Shown here one piece after another: positions 26,333 through 34,567 of a stretch of DNA of 64,000 nucleotides. Each line of letters starts with the position of its first letter. Positions within the stretch are counted from its first letter, which is position 1. The stretch lies in assembly GCF_002196855.1 (NCBI RefSeq), contig NZ_NIPW01000028.1, positions 1-64,000 on the forward strand, given 5' to 3'. A model generated the notes under the pieces. The model searched no databases and was not told where the DNA came from. It worked only from the letters and a program-made list of their open reading frames with translations. The position numbers and the translations under genes were made by a program. The DNA is from Haematobacter genomosp. 1. GTDB taxonomy: Bacteria > Pseudomonadota > Alphaproteobacteria > Rhodobacterales > Rhodobacteraceae.

Positions 26333-27454
26333 ATGACCGGACCCCGTTATACCCCCCTTGTCGATGCACTCCCCGCCACAGTGCCGTTCGTCGGCCCCGA
26401 AACGCTGGAGCGGCGGAGCGGCACCCCTTTCCGCGCCCGGCTCGGCGCGAACGAGAACGTCTTCGGCCCCTCGCCAAAGGCGATCGAAGCCATGGCGCGC
26501 GCGGCCAGCGACGTGTGGATGTATGGCGATCCCGAAAACCACGATCTGAAGGAGGCGCTCGCCGCATATCATGGCCTCCGGCCGGAGAACGTGGTGGTCG
26601 GCGAAGGGATTGACGGGCTTCTGGGCTATCTCGCCCGGCTGGTCATCGCGCCCGGCGATGCGGTCGTCACCTCGGAGGGGGCCTATCCCACGTTCAATTT
26701 CCATGTGGCGGGTTGCGGGGGGGTGCTGCACAAGGTGCCCTATCGGCAGGATCATGAAGATCCAGCGGCGCTTGTCGCGCTCGCGGCGACGCTGCGGCCC
26801 AAGCTGATCTATCTTGCCAATCCCGACAATCCGATGGCGAGCCACCATCCCGGAAGGCTGATCGAGCAGATGGTGGAGGCCCTGCCCGACGGCACCCTCC
26901 TCGTGCTGGATGAGGCCTATGTGGAGCTGGCCCCCGAAGGGACGGCGGCGCGGATCGCGGCGGAGGATCCGCGGGTGATCCGCATGCGGACCTTCTCCAA
27001 GGCCTACGGCATGGCGGGGGCACGGGTCGGCTATGCACTGGCTGCCGCCCCCCTCGCCCGCGCGTTCGACAAGGTGCGCAACCATTTCGGCATGTCGCGG
27101 ATCGCGCAGGCGGGGGCGCTTGCCGCGCTGGCCGATACCGAATGGCTGGAACAGACCCGCAGGAAGGTTGGCTTTGCGCGGGAGCGGATCGGTGCGATTG
27201 CCGCCGCGAACGGGCTGCATGCCCTCCCCTCCGCCACCAACTTCGTCGCCATCGACAGCGGCGGGGATGGGGCGCTCGCCCGCCGGATCGTCGCGGAACT
27301 CGGCGCGCGGGGCGTGTTCATCCGCATGCCGGGGGTCGCGCCCCTCGACCGCTGCATCCGCATCAGCGCGGGGCGGCCCGCCGATCTCGACCTTTTGGAG
27401 GAGGTGCTGCCGGGGGCGCTGGCCGCCGCACGGGAGAGCGTCACGCCCGCGTGA
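26333..27454 (+). CDS. PLP-dependent aminotransferase, class I/II, HisC-like (373 aa)
   Basis: Fold-type I aminotransferase similar to histidinol-phosphate aminotransferase. The PLP lysine is Lys223 in FSKAYGMAGARVGY. LGANENVFGPSP near residues 37-48 and NPDNPMAS are family landmarks, with LLVLDEAYVE upstream of the lysine and CIRISAG for the substrate-carboxylate arginine. It follows the DUF2235 gene by 41 bp and is not within a histidine operon. It may therefore act on aromatic or other amino acids; HisC itself is probably encoded elsewhere. No strong ribosome binding site precedes ATG 26333. Confidence 0.88.
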   Translation: MTGPRYTPLVDALPATVPFVGPETLERRSGTPFRARLGANENVFGPSPKAIEAMARAASDVWMYGDPENHDLKEALAAYHGLRPENVVVGEGIDGLLGYLARLVIAPGDAVVTSEGAYPTFNFHVAGCGGVLHKVPYRQDHEDPAALVALAATLRPKLIYLANPDNPMASHHPGRLIEQMVEALPDGTLLVLDEAYVELAPEGTAARIAAEDPRVIRMRTFSKAYGMAGARVGYALAAAPLARAFDKVRNHFGMSRIAQAGALAALADTEWLEQTRRKVGFARERIGAIAAANGLHALPSATNFVAIDSGGDGALARRIVAELGARGVFIRMPGVAPLDRCIRISAGRPADLDLLEEVLPGALAAARESVTPA

Positions 27455-27512
27455 CTTGCCTTCCCCCGGCTGGAAGGTCCGACGGTGCGGTTTCCTAGTA
27501 ACGGAGGCCATC

Positions 27513-27875
27513 ATGCAACCGATCACCACCGCTCTCTGCGCAGCGACGCTCAGCCTTTTCACCCTCCCCGCGCTTGCGCAGGATCATTCGGCGCATGGCA
27601 CGCCGGGGAGCAGCATGGAAAGCCCTTCCACCGCCGCCTACATGGAGGCGATGGAGAAGATGCATTCCGCGATGGGCGTGCCCTATACCGGCGATGCGGA
27701 TGTGGACTTTATCCGCGGCATGATCCCGCACCATCAGGGCGCCATCGACATGGCGAAGGTCGTGCTCGAATACGGCAAGGATCCCGAGGTGAAGAAACTT
27801 GCCGAGGAAGTGATCTCCGCCCAGCAAAAGGAAATCGGCTGGATGAACGACTGGCTCGCCAAGCACGGATACTAG
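27513..27875 (+). CDS. Secreted DUF305 (CopM-like) protein (120 aa)
   Basis: A small periplasmic protein with a signal peptide (MQPITTALCAATLSLFTLPALA, cleaved near residue 22; written here as its full extent only for position) and a four-helix DUF305 domain. The histidine/methionine-rich motifs DHSAHG and FIRGMIPHHQGAIDMAK are typical of copper-binding CopM-type members. GGAGG lies 5 nt before the ATG. It is a lone gene after the aminotransferase, and no copper operon is visible, so metal binding is inferred from the family. Confidence 0.9.
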   Translation: MQPITTALCAATLSLFTLPALAQDHSAHGTPGSSMESPSTAAYMEAMEKMHSAMGVPYTGDADVDFIRGMIPHHQGAIDMAKVVLEYGKDPEVKKLAEEVISAQQKEIGWMNDWLAKHGY

Positions 27876-27890
27876 GCGAGCCGATCCGGG

Positions 27891-29093
27891 TCAGCAGCTG
27901 GATGCGATCACCTGCGCCGCCGCGTCCAGCGCACCCGGCCCGTGCGGAATGTCGAGCGCGCGCAGCCCTGCTTCCATCACCGACAGAACGCCCAGCGTCA
28001 TATGGGCGTTCACATGCCCCATATGCGCCACCCGCAGGAAGCCGTGCCACGATGGGTCACCCGGCTCCGCCATGCCAAGCCCGATACCCAGCGTCACGCC
28101 CACGTTCTGTTCCGTCCATTCGCGCAGCGCGGTGCCGTGCGGGGCGCCCATGCGGGCCGCGGTCACGGAATGGCCGCGGAACGCCGGATCGGCGATGTTG
28201 AGGGCGATCTCGCTCCCGTGGCTCCAGGCATCGAAGGCAGCCCAGACGGTACGGGCGAGCGTCCGGTGGCGCTGCATCACCGCCTCATAACCTTCCTCCC
28301 GCAGGATCATGTTCAGCGCCTCGGCAAGACCCAGCAGCAGATGCGTGGGCGCGGTGCCGTAGAAATGCTGATAGAACTCCTGCGGCTCCGCCCGCGGCTG
28401 CCAGTCCCAATAGGGCGTGCGCAGGTCATTGCCGCGGGTCGCCTGCTTCGCCTTGTCGGAGAAGAACAGGATGCCAAGCCCCGGCGGCGTCATCAGGCCC
28501 TTCTGGCTCGCCGTTACCAGAACGTCCACGCCCCAGGCGTCCATCTCGAACGGATCACAGGCGAAGGAGGCCACGCAATCCACCATCAGCAGCGCCGGAT
28601 GCCCGGCCGCGTCCATTGCCTGCCGCACGGCCTGCACGTCGTTGCGGACGGAGGTCGCGGTGTCCACATGCGTCAGCAGGACCGCCTTGTAGCTGTGCCC
28701 GGTGTCGGCGCGCAGCGCCTCCTCCACCCGTTGCGCATCGACCGGCGCGCGCAGGCCGAAGTCGATCATGTCGATCTCCACCCCCATCTCGCGCGCCTGC
28801 GCCGCCCAGTTGATGCCGAACCGCCCGGTCGCAAGGCTGAGCGCCCGGTCACCCCGGCTGAACACATTGGCATTCGCCGCTTCCCAGGCTCCGTGACCAT
28901 TGGCGATGTAGATCGCCACATTGTCCTTCGTATGGGCCAGCGTGCGGAGATCCGCCACGATACCGTCCACCGTATCGACCAGCGCGCCGGTATAGATGTT
29001 CGGCGCCGGCACGTGCATGGCGTTCAGAACCCGGTCGGGCATGACTGACGGACCGGGGATGGCAAGGTAATGACGACCGAAGCCGAGGCTCAT
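27891..29093 (-). CDS. Class V aminotransferase, alanine/serine-glyoxylate type (400 aa)
   Basis: PLP-dependent aminotransferase of the alanine-glyoxylate/serine-glyoxylate group. The N-terminal AIPGPSVMPDRVL is diagnostic, LLMVDCVASFACDPFEMD carries the PLP-binding Asp, and Lys198 in ASQKGLMTPPGLG is the Schiff-base lysine. The ATG at 29093 has GGAGAG 6 nt upstream, better than the TTG 30 nt earlier. Expected role: amino-group transfer to glyoxylate in glycine/serine metabolism. It converges with the DUF305 gene, 15 bp apart. Confidence 0.9.
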   Translation of the reverse strand: MSLGFGRHYLAIPGPSVMPDRVLNAMHVPAPNIYTGALVDTVDGIVADLRTLAHTKDNVAIYIANGHGAWEAANANVFSRGDRALSLATGRFGINWAAQAREMGVEIDMIDFGLRAPVDAQRVEEALRADTGHSYKAVLLTHVDTATSVRNDVQAVRQAMDAAGHPALLMVDCVASFACDPFEMDAWGVDVLVTASQKGLMTPPGLGILFFSDKAKQATRGNDLRTPYWDWQPRAEPQEFYQHFYGTAPTHLLLGLAEALNMILREEGYEAVMQRHRTLARTVWAAFDAWSHGSEIALNIADPAFRGHSVTAARMGAPHGTALREWTEQNVGVTLGIGLGMAEPGDPSWHGFLRVAHMGHVNAHMTLGVLSVMEAGLRALDIPHGPGALDAAAQVIASSC

Positions 29094-29225
29094 CGAAAAC
29101 TCTCCATGCAAGGCGTGGTTCAACCCCTAGTGCGCGCCGCCGCACGGGTCAACCGGGCGCACGGCTTGCCCTTGGGCCGAAGAGCCGCTACACCGCAGCC
29201 AACGCCCCCTAGGCAGAGCGCCCGG

Positions 29226-31037
29226 ATGTCTGACCCGAGCAAGTCCCGCCACGCGACGGGCGATCCCTATACCTCCCGCAGGCTGTTCGGCCGGCTCTGG
29301 CACGATTATCTGCGCCACCAAATCCCGGCCATGTCGCTGGTCGCCGTGCTGATGGTGATCGAGGGCTCGACCCTCGGCGCGCTGAGCTACATGCTCCAGC
29401 CGCTGTTCGAGAAGGTGTTCGCAGGCGCCGACCCTTCCGCGATCTGGTGGGTGGGTGCGGCGATCTTCGGGCTGTTCCTGATCCGCGCGATCACCTCCAT
29501 CCTCAGCAAGACGATGCTGTCGCGCATCGCACAGCGCACCTCCACAGCCATGCAGGCTGACCTGCTGCGCCATATCCTGACGCTGGACAGCCGGTTCTTT
29601 CAGGAAAACCCGCCCGGCGCCCTCATCGAACGGGTGCAGGGTGACACGATGGCCATTCAGGGCATCTGGATCACCCTGATCTCCGCCGTTGGGCGGGATG
29701 GCGTGGCGCTGGTGTCGCTGTTTGCCGTGGCGATTTCCATCGACCCGGTGTGGACGATGGTGGCGCTGGTCGGCACGCCGCTCCTCATCCTGCCGATTGC
29801 CAGAATCCAGCGCTACGTCCGCCGGAAGACGACGCAGAGCCGCCGTCAGGCCAGCCTCCGCGCGACGCGGCTGGATGAGATCTTCCACGGCATCATCCCG
29901 ATCAAGCTGAACCGGATGGAGGGCTACCAGTCCGGCCGGTTCGAGCGAATCATCGATACGATCGTGAAGGCGGAGGTGAAGAACGCCGCCGGCCGCTCGA
30001 CCATCCCGGCGCTGATCGACGTGGTGACGGGGCTTGGCTTCTTTGCCGTCCTCGTGCTCGGCGGGCGGGAGATCATCGCGGGCGAAAAGACCCTCGCGCA
30101 GTTCATGTCGTTCTTCACCGCCATGGCGCTGACCTTCCAGCCGATCCGCAGGCTCGGCGACACGGCGGGCACCTGGCAGGTGGCGGCGGCGAGCCTTGAG
30201 CGGGTCTATCGGCTGATGGATACGCTTCCCTCCATCAGCCCGCCTGCTCACCCGCGCCTTCCCGCACCGGGCGAGACGGAGATCCGGCTTCAGGACGTGA
30301 CCCTCGCCTATGGTGAGATGCCGGTGCTGCGCGGCGTTACCTTTACGGCGGAAGCGGGCAGGACGACGGCGCTCGTCGGCGCCTCTGGCGCTGGCAAGAG
30401 CACGGTGTTCAACCTGCTCACCCGGCTTGTGGATGCGCAGTCCGGCCTTGTGACGGTGGGCGGGGTGGACATCATGGACATTCCGCTGCCCGAACTCCGC
30501 GCCATGTTTTCCGTTGTCACCCAGGATGCTGCGCTCTTCGACGAGACGATCCGGGAGAACATCACCCTGGGCCGACAGGATGTGAGCGACGAGCGGCTCC
30601 GCGAGGTGATGGACGCGGCCCATGTGACGGAGTTCGTGGAGCATCTGCCCCTTGGCGTGGACACTCCGGCCGGGCCGCGCGGCTCCGCCCTCTCCGGCGG
30701 GCAGAGACAGCGCGTGGCTATCGCCCGCGCCCTGCTCCGTGACGCGCCGATCCTGCTGCTGGACGAGGCGACCTCCGCCCTAGACGCCCGCTCGGAGGCG
30801 CTGGTGCAGGCGGCGCTGGACAGGCTCTCCGTCGGCCGGACGACGCTGGTCATTGCGCACCGGCTGTCGACCATCCGGGACGCGCACAAGATCGTCGTGA
30901 TGGATCAGGGCCGTGTGGTCGATGAGGGCACGCATGAGGAGTTGCTGTCCCGCGACGGGCTCTACGCCGGGCTCTACCGGCTGCAATTCCAGTCGACCAT
31001 GCCCATATCGGTGAATGACACGGAGGCAGGGGCATGA
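29226..31037 (+). CDS. MsbA-like ABC exporter, fused membrane and ATPase domains (603 aa)
   Basis: Half-transporter of the MsbA/lipid-exporter type, expected to dimerise in the inner membrane. Six membrane helices occupy about residues 30-320. The nucleotide-binding domain follows, with Walker A GASGAGKST, Q-loop VTQDAALFD, signature ALSGGQRQRVAIARALL, Walker B ILLLDEATSALD and H-loop IAHRLST. In related bacteria such proteins flip lipid A precursors or lipids; this one could also be a drug exporter. Its stop overlaps the YgfZ gene start as ATGA. Confidence 0.92.
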   Translation: MSDPSKSRHATGDPYTSRRLFGRLWHDYLRHQIPAMSLVAVLMVIEGSTLGALSYMLQPLFEKVFAGADPSAIWWVGAAIFGLFLIRAITSILSKTMLSRIAQRTSTAMQADLLRHILTLDSRFFQENPPGALIERVQGDTMAIQGIWITLISAVGRDGVALVSLFAVAISIDPVWTMVALVGTPLLILPIARIQRYVRRKTTQSRRQASLRATRLDEIFHGIIPIKLNRMEGYQSGRFERIIDTIVKAEVKNAAGRSTIPALIDVVTGLGFFAVLVLGGREIIAGEKTLAQFMSFFTAMALTFQPIRRLGDTAGTWQVAAASLERVYRLMDTLPSISPPAHPRLPAPGETEIRLQDVTLAYGEMPVLRGVTFTAEAGRTTALVGASGAGKSTVFNLLTRLVDAQSGLVTVGGVDIMDIPLPELRAMFSVVTQDAALFDETIRENITLGRQDVSDERLREVMDAAHVTEFVEHLPLGVDTPAGPRGSALSGGQRQRVAIARALLRDAPILLLDEATSALDARSEALVQAALDRLSVGRTTLVIAHRLSTIRDAHKIVVMDQGRVVDEGTHEELLSRDGLYAGLYRLQFQSTMPISVNDTEAGA

Positions 31038-31786
31038 CGGGCGAACGCGCATCGAACCGCAAGATCTATGAAATCACCGGCGCAGACCGGGTCAGCTTTC
31101 TGCAGAACCTTGTCACCAACGATCTCGGCCGGTTGAAGGATGGGCTGGTCTATGCAGCGCTGCTGACGCCGCAGGGCAAGTATCTGGCGGATTTCTTCCT
31201 TGCCGATGCGGGGGACCGGATCCTGCTCGACGCCGATGCGGAACAGGCGGAGGCCCTCGCCCGCCGTCTCCAGATGTATCGGCTCCGCGCCGCTGTCGCC
31301 ATCGCACCCAGCCCCCTCCACGTGCTGCGCGGCCTTGGAGAACCGCCCGAAGGGGCGTTGCGCGATCCGCGCCATCCTGCGTTGGGCTGGCGGCTTTATA
31401 CAGATGAAGAAGGTGGCCCGCCCGCCGTGGACTGGGATGCCATCCGCGTGGCGGAAACGATTCCCGAAGCGGGGGTGGAGCTGCTGCCGGACGACACGTA
31501 TATCCTCGAAGCTGGGTTCGACCGCCTCAACGGCGTTGACTTCCGCAAGGGTTGCTACGTGGGACAGGAAGTGACCGCCCGCATGAAGCACAAGACAGAG
31601 CTTCGCAAGGGCTTCGTTTCGGTCGTGCTGGACAGTCCCGTGACGCCCGGAGCCGAGGTTTTAGCAGAGGGAAAGCCTGCGGGCCGCGTCTTTACCGTCG
31701 CCGGAAATCGCGCCATTGCCTATCTCCGTTTCGACCGCGCCGCCGGACCGCTCACCGCCGACGGGATCGCGCTCCGCAGAACGTGA
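31034..31786 (+). CDS. ygfZ: Folate-binding YgfZ/IBA57-family protein (250 aa)
   Basis: Tetrahydrofolate-dependent protein that supports iron-sulfur cluster assembly and repair. The signature KGCYVGQE is at residues 172-179 with its conserved cysteine, preceded by GFDRLNGVDF. The N-terminal FLQNLVTND and LTPQGKYLADFF match the GcvT-like fold. The 4-bp ATGA overlap with the exporter gene indicates coupling. It is shorter than the E. coli protein (326), as is usual in alphaproteobacteria. Confidence 0.9.
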   Translation: MTGERASNRKIYEITGADRVSFLQNLVTNDLGRLKDGLVYAALLTPQGKYLADFFLADAGDRILLDADAEQAEALARRLQMYRLRAAVAIAPSPLHVLRGLGEPPEGALRDPRHPALGWRLYTDEEGGPPAVDWDAIRVAETIPEAGVELLPDDTYILEAGFDRLNGVDFRKGCYVGQEVTARMKHKTELRKGFVSVVLDSPVTPGAEVLAEGKPAGRVFTVAGNRAIAYLRFDRAAGPLTADGIALRRT

Positions 31787-31840
31787 CGCGACGACACTGC
31801 GCCTGCGGCAAAACAACAAGACGTCGCCGCCGATAAATGC

Positions 31841-31868
31841 TTGATCGAAAGACAGGGGGGCCTATATA
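31841..31868 (+). promoter_or_regulatory. Sigma-70-like promoter for the DUF6280 gene
   Basis: TTGATC at 31841-31846 and TATATA at 31863-31868 are separated by 16 bp, close to the consensus arrangement. Transcription would start near 31875, giving a 5' leader of about 165 nt before the DUF6280 ATG. Confidence 0.6.
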
Positions 31869-31874
31869 TCGGCG

Positions 31875-32040
31875 GCACTCCCCTGGTAAGGCGACTGCAT
31901 ATTGTGATGGGCCCCGTTTCGGCATGCCATGCCCACATGGCAGGTATTCCCGAACGGTAATACCGAACCCGGCCCTAAACACGATATTCGGCGACCTTCC
32001 GAAGAACGCAAGAGCAATAACAAGAAAAGGACCGGATATC
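31875..32040 (+). promoter_or_regulatory. Structured 5' leader of the DUF6280 gene
   Basis: The leader contains a hairpin TGCCATG/CATGGCA (31925-31931 with 31936-31942) nested inside CCGTTTCGG/CCGAACGG (31914-31922 with 31950-31957, one bulged base). A competing helix GGTATT/AATACC (31943-31948 with 31959-31964) uses the bases around the second arm, so the two folds exclude each other. This suggests a regulatory leader. It matches no riboswitch class I know. Confidence 0.4.
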
Positions 32041-32361
32041 ATGGCCGACTCCGTCGACGGCAATGCCTTCAACTTCGAGCAAGGCGCGCGGGCTCGTAAA
32101 CTCTTCGCCGCGGTTGTCCTTGCTGCCTTGGACGATGCGATTGCTGATGACAAGAAATACGGGAACGGACCGGAACAGATCGCTCGCTGGGCAAGGTCTC
32201 GCGATGGGCGCGAAGTTCTTTCCTGCGCCGGGATCGACCCGAACGAGCGTGTCGTGAAGGGCCTCATGGAATTCGTCGCGAAGGGCATCCGCACTTCTGT
32301 CGCCCTCTCCCGTGAGGAAAGCGAACGCCGCCATCTTCTGGAACAGGCCGAAGCTGCCTGA
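32041..32361 (+). CDS. DUF6280 family protein (106 aa)
   Basis: Small conserved protein of unknown function, recognised from its N-terminus (NAFNFEQGARARKLFAAV) and the segment GPEQIARWARSRDGREVLSCAGIDP (given here only as its ends GPEQIARW and SCAGIDP), which I recall as well conserved in Rhodobacterales. It is mainly helical, with no signal peptide or membrane segment, and a single cysteine near residue 61. AAGGA lies about 9 nt before the ATG. It is monocistronic, with its own promoter, long structured leader and terminator, consistent with a strongly and separately regulated gene. Confidence 0.75.
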   Translation: MADSVDGNAFNFEQGARARKLFAAVVLAALDDAIADDKKYGNGPEQIARWARSRDGREVLSCAGIDPNERVVKGLMEFVAKGIRTSVALSREESERRHLLEQAEAA

Positions 32362-32379
32362 GCCCGAAGGATTGGCCTC

Positions 32380-32411
32380 AAAAAGGGCGCGCCTCGTGGC
32401 GCGCCTTTTTT
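32380..32411 (+). terminator. Rho-independent terminator after the DUF6280 gene
   Basis: The arms GGCGCGCC at 32386-32393 and 32398-32405 enclose the loop TCGT and are followed by TTTTTT. A run of five A precedes the first arm, so the hairpin could work in both directions. Confidence 0.92.
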
Positions 32412-33543
32412 ATGGCCATCCGAACATTTCGGCTGGCAAACGATCAGGGAAGCCGCCGTCCGTGCAGACGCACTACCCGGGGCTTCTGCCAGCCGGATAT
32501 CGTTCGGGTATCGTTCGGGGCAGAAGGGAAACCTGTAGCGGACGTTTTCCTCACTTCTCGCTCCGCTCAGCATGGCGCTGTATCGCCGTCATTCAATCTG
32601 TCGGATGCCCTAGGGAACAATGTCCGCGCTAGGAGCCGGTCGAGGCGATCAGAAGAAGCTGTCTGCAATAGTTCACACTGCGTGCTGAACACACTTGCTT
32701 CTGTCGCGTTGCAAGATTGATCTCACGGGCTTTTAGCCTCGCCACCATCCAGCATGTAATGACGACTGGTAAAGGGGAGCCGAAGATCAAGGAGCGCTGA
32801 GAGACATCCCTCGGCGTGCGGAGGGAGCCGCGATTGCTAACGGCAAGCTGGCCCGTTGATCCGAGCGTATCCGGCCCGCTAGTGAGCGCCGACATGGAAC
32901 AACAGCTGCCGCCCACCAGTTCGCTACCATGCTAGCAGATCATCAACCCCAAAGAAGTTCAGCCATAATAGGCTAAATCCCATAAAACCGATCCTCGCTT
33001 ATCTGGGGCGGCGAAGGCGGCGAAGGCGGCGAAGGGCCTCGGGACTTTGAGACACATGTCGATGGAGTGCATCAGCGTTTGGCAATACTGCAGCCAGAAA
33101 CTGCTATGGCCCCCCGATAATTCTTCCGCCTGATCCTAGAGTGCTGCCCGAGGAGAGGACCGGACATGAAGAGACCGAAGTTCGCGGGCGAGCATATCAC
33201 CGCTCCTCAGTCGATTCGCATTCGTGGCCGATCGTCCTCTGATTGAGGACGTAAGGGCGCGACCTGCTGCGACGCCTGCGTACCCCCAATCGCCGGTCCG
33301 AGCCGTGGATCACTTCAACGGCAGCATTGAGACCGTTCTTCAAACATGAAGCGCTGGATCATTCGCGGCCACGGTTTTGATCCAACCGCGTGATCACACC
33401 TTGATCGATTTTCCATCAGCACCGCCGAGACCAATGGCAATTTGGCAGCTGGCGTCCGCTTCGAGCTAACCAATGCCTGACAAATTCGCCAAGCTCCGCA
33501 GCGATCGGCTGGGTTTGACGGGAGTCCATCTGCCCCTTCTGAA
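32412..33543. other. Gene-poor stretch, probably decayed accessory DNA
   Basis: About 1.1 kb without a supported gene. Short frames on both strands have unlikely compositions and no ribosome binding sites. At 33165 a frame opens with MKRPKFAGEHI, like the start of IS3-family OrfA proteins, but diverges at once and stops after about 26 codons. Local GC is lower than in the flanking genes. I read it as remnant DNA between the DUF6280 terminator and the PopZ-like gene. Confidence 0.45.
33007..33033. repeat. 9-bp tandem repeat, three copies
   Basis: Three exact copies of GGCGGCGAA lie in the gene-poor stretch at 33007-33033. No function is evident; it looks like slippage-generated simple sequence. 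Confidence 0.85.
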
Positions 33544-34476
33544 CTATTCGAACTCTCTGCCCGCGAGCGCCCTGCGAATTTCCGTCCGCACGAGTTTGCG
33601 GACATTCCGCGTCATACGCTCGCCCAGCGGGCCCTGAAGTTCTTCCCTCAGAATCTCCGCGACAAGCATCCGGAGATGTTCATCATTCAGTTCCGGTTTT
33701 TCATCCGCGAAAAGACCAATGTGGTCTTCCAGATCAGGCAGCGCCGCCGAGGGCATGTTTTCCGCGCCGCAACCGACGCGCACCTCCTCGGGAAGATATA
33801 CCTGTTCCTCTGCCTCAATGCGGCCGACGGCAGGAGCGAATTCCATCTGTTCCACGCCCGGGTCGTCAAGAGGGAGTTCATCGGGCGCGTCCGGCGGGGT
33901 CTCTACCGGCTCTTCGACGGGGATTTCGGCAGGCTCCTCTACCGGGTCTTCCGGGATATCGGGGGGAGGTGCCTCCTCCGGTGTATCCGGGGGCAGTTCG
34001 GTGGGCGCATCGGGCTCTGGAGGAACTTCCACGGGAGGGCGACCGGCCTCCGCATGTAGTTCGTCCTGTTCCTCGCTCTCATCGCTATGGGAGAAGGAAT
34101 TCCGCACAAGCTGGAACCGGCGGGCTTGAGTTTGACGGAAAGCGATCGGTTCCGCTGTATGTGGTTCCGGCTCGTCAATCGAGATAAACGGCGCTTCATC
34201 GACATCATGAAGATCGTCGCGGAACCCCCTGCTCTCTATCGGCTCGGGTGCGCTTGCCCGCGCCGCGACTGCCGCTTCGAGCACGGCCAGCGCATCCTCT
34301 ATGGAGCCACGTCCATCCGCGTGCTCCACGCGTAATTCCGGGGTGAGCATGAGGCGCTCCCCCGCAGCGCGTTCTCCCTGGAGGCGCATCTCCAACCCGT
34401 CGCTGTCCTGCGCGAGAAGACGGCGGATCGCCGTCAGCACATCTTCGATCTCGCCACGTTTACCGGAGTCAGACAT
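33544..34476 (-). CDS. PopZ-like DUF2497 protein (310 aa)
   Basis: Three-part layout like the Caulobacter polar organiser PopZ. The N-terminal helix GEIEDVLTAIRRLLAQD matches the PopZ partner-binding helix, which also begins after MSD. A long disordered Pro/Glu/Asp linker spans about residues 140-235 (runs such as PPEPDAPTELPPDTPEEAP). The C-terminal helical region LNDEHLRMLVAEILREEL onward (about 262-310) corresponds to the oligomerisation domain. ATG 34476 has GAGG 5 nt upstream. At 310 residues it is much longer than PopZ (177), mainly in the linker. It lies upstream of tolC on the same strand order. Polar scaffolding is inferred from architecture. Confidence 0.8.
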   Translation of the reverse strand: MSDSGKRGEIEDVLTAIRRLLAQDSDGLEMRLQGERAAGERLMLTPELRVEHADGRGSIEDALAVLEAAVAARASAPEPIESRGFRDDLHDVDEAPFISIDEPEPHTAEPIAFRQTQARRFQLVRNSFSHSDESEEQDELHAEAGRPPVEVPPEPDAPTELPPDTPEEAPPPDIPEDPVEEPAEIPVEEPVETPPDAPDELPLDDPGVEQMEFAPAVGRIEAEEQVYLPEEVRVGCGAENMPSAALPDLEDHIGLFADEKPELNDEHLRMLVAEILREELQGPLGERMTRNVRKLVRTEIRRALAGREFE

Positions 34477-34567
34477 ATCGCCTCGATCCTTCTGTCCGCT
34501 GGAGCATCTAGCCGCCCTACGTGGCTTGGCCAGCCCACGACTCACATGTCATCATGACAGGAAATAG

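Noticed and set aside
31940-31980. Resemblance to part of 5S rRNA (CCCGAAC...CCGAACCCGGCC)
   Set aside because: The rest of the 5S fold is absent and there are no 16S or 23S genes nearby; the similarity is short and probably chance.
32412-32720. 102-codon plus-strand frame starting MAIRTFRLAN
   Set aside because: The ATG lies directly in the tail of a terminator, has no ribosome binding site, and codon use is unlike the neighbours.
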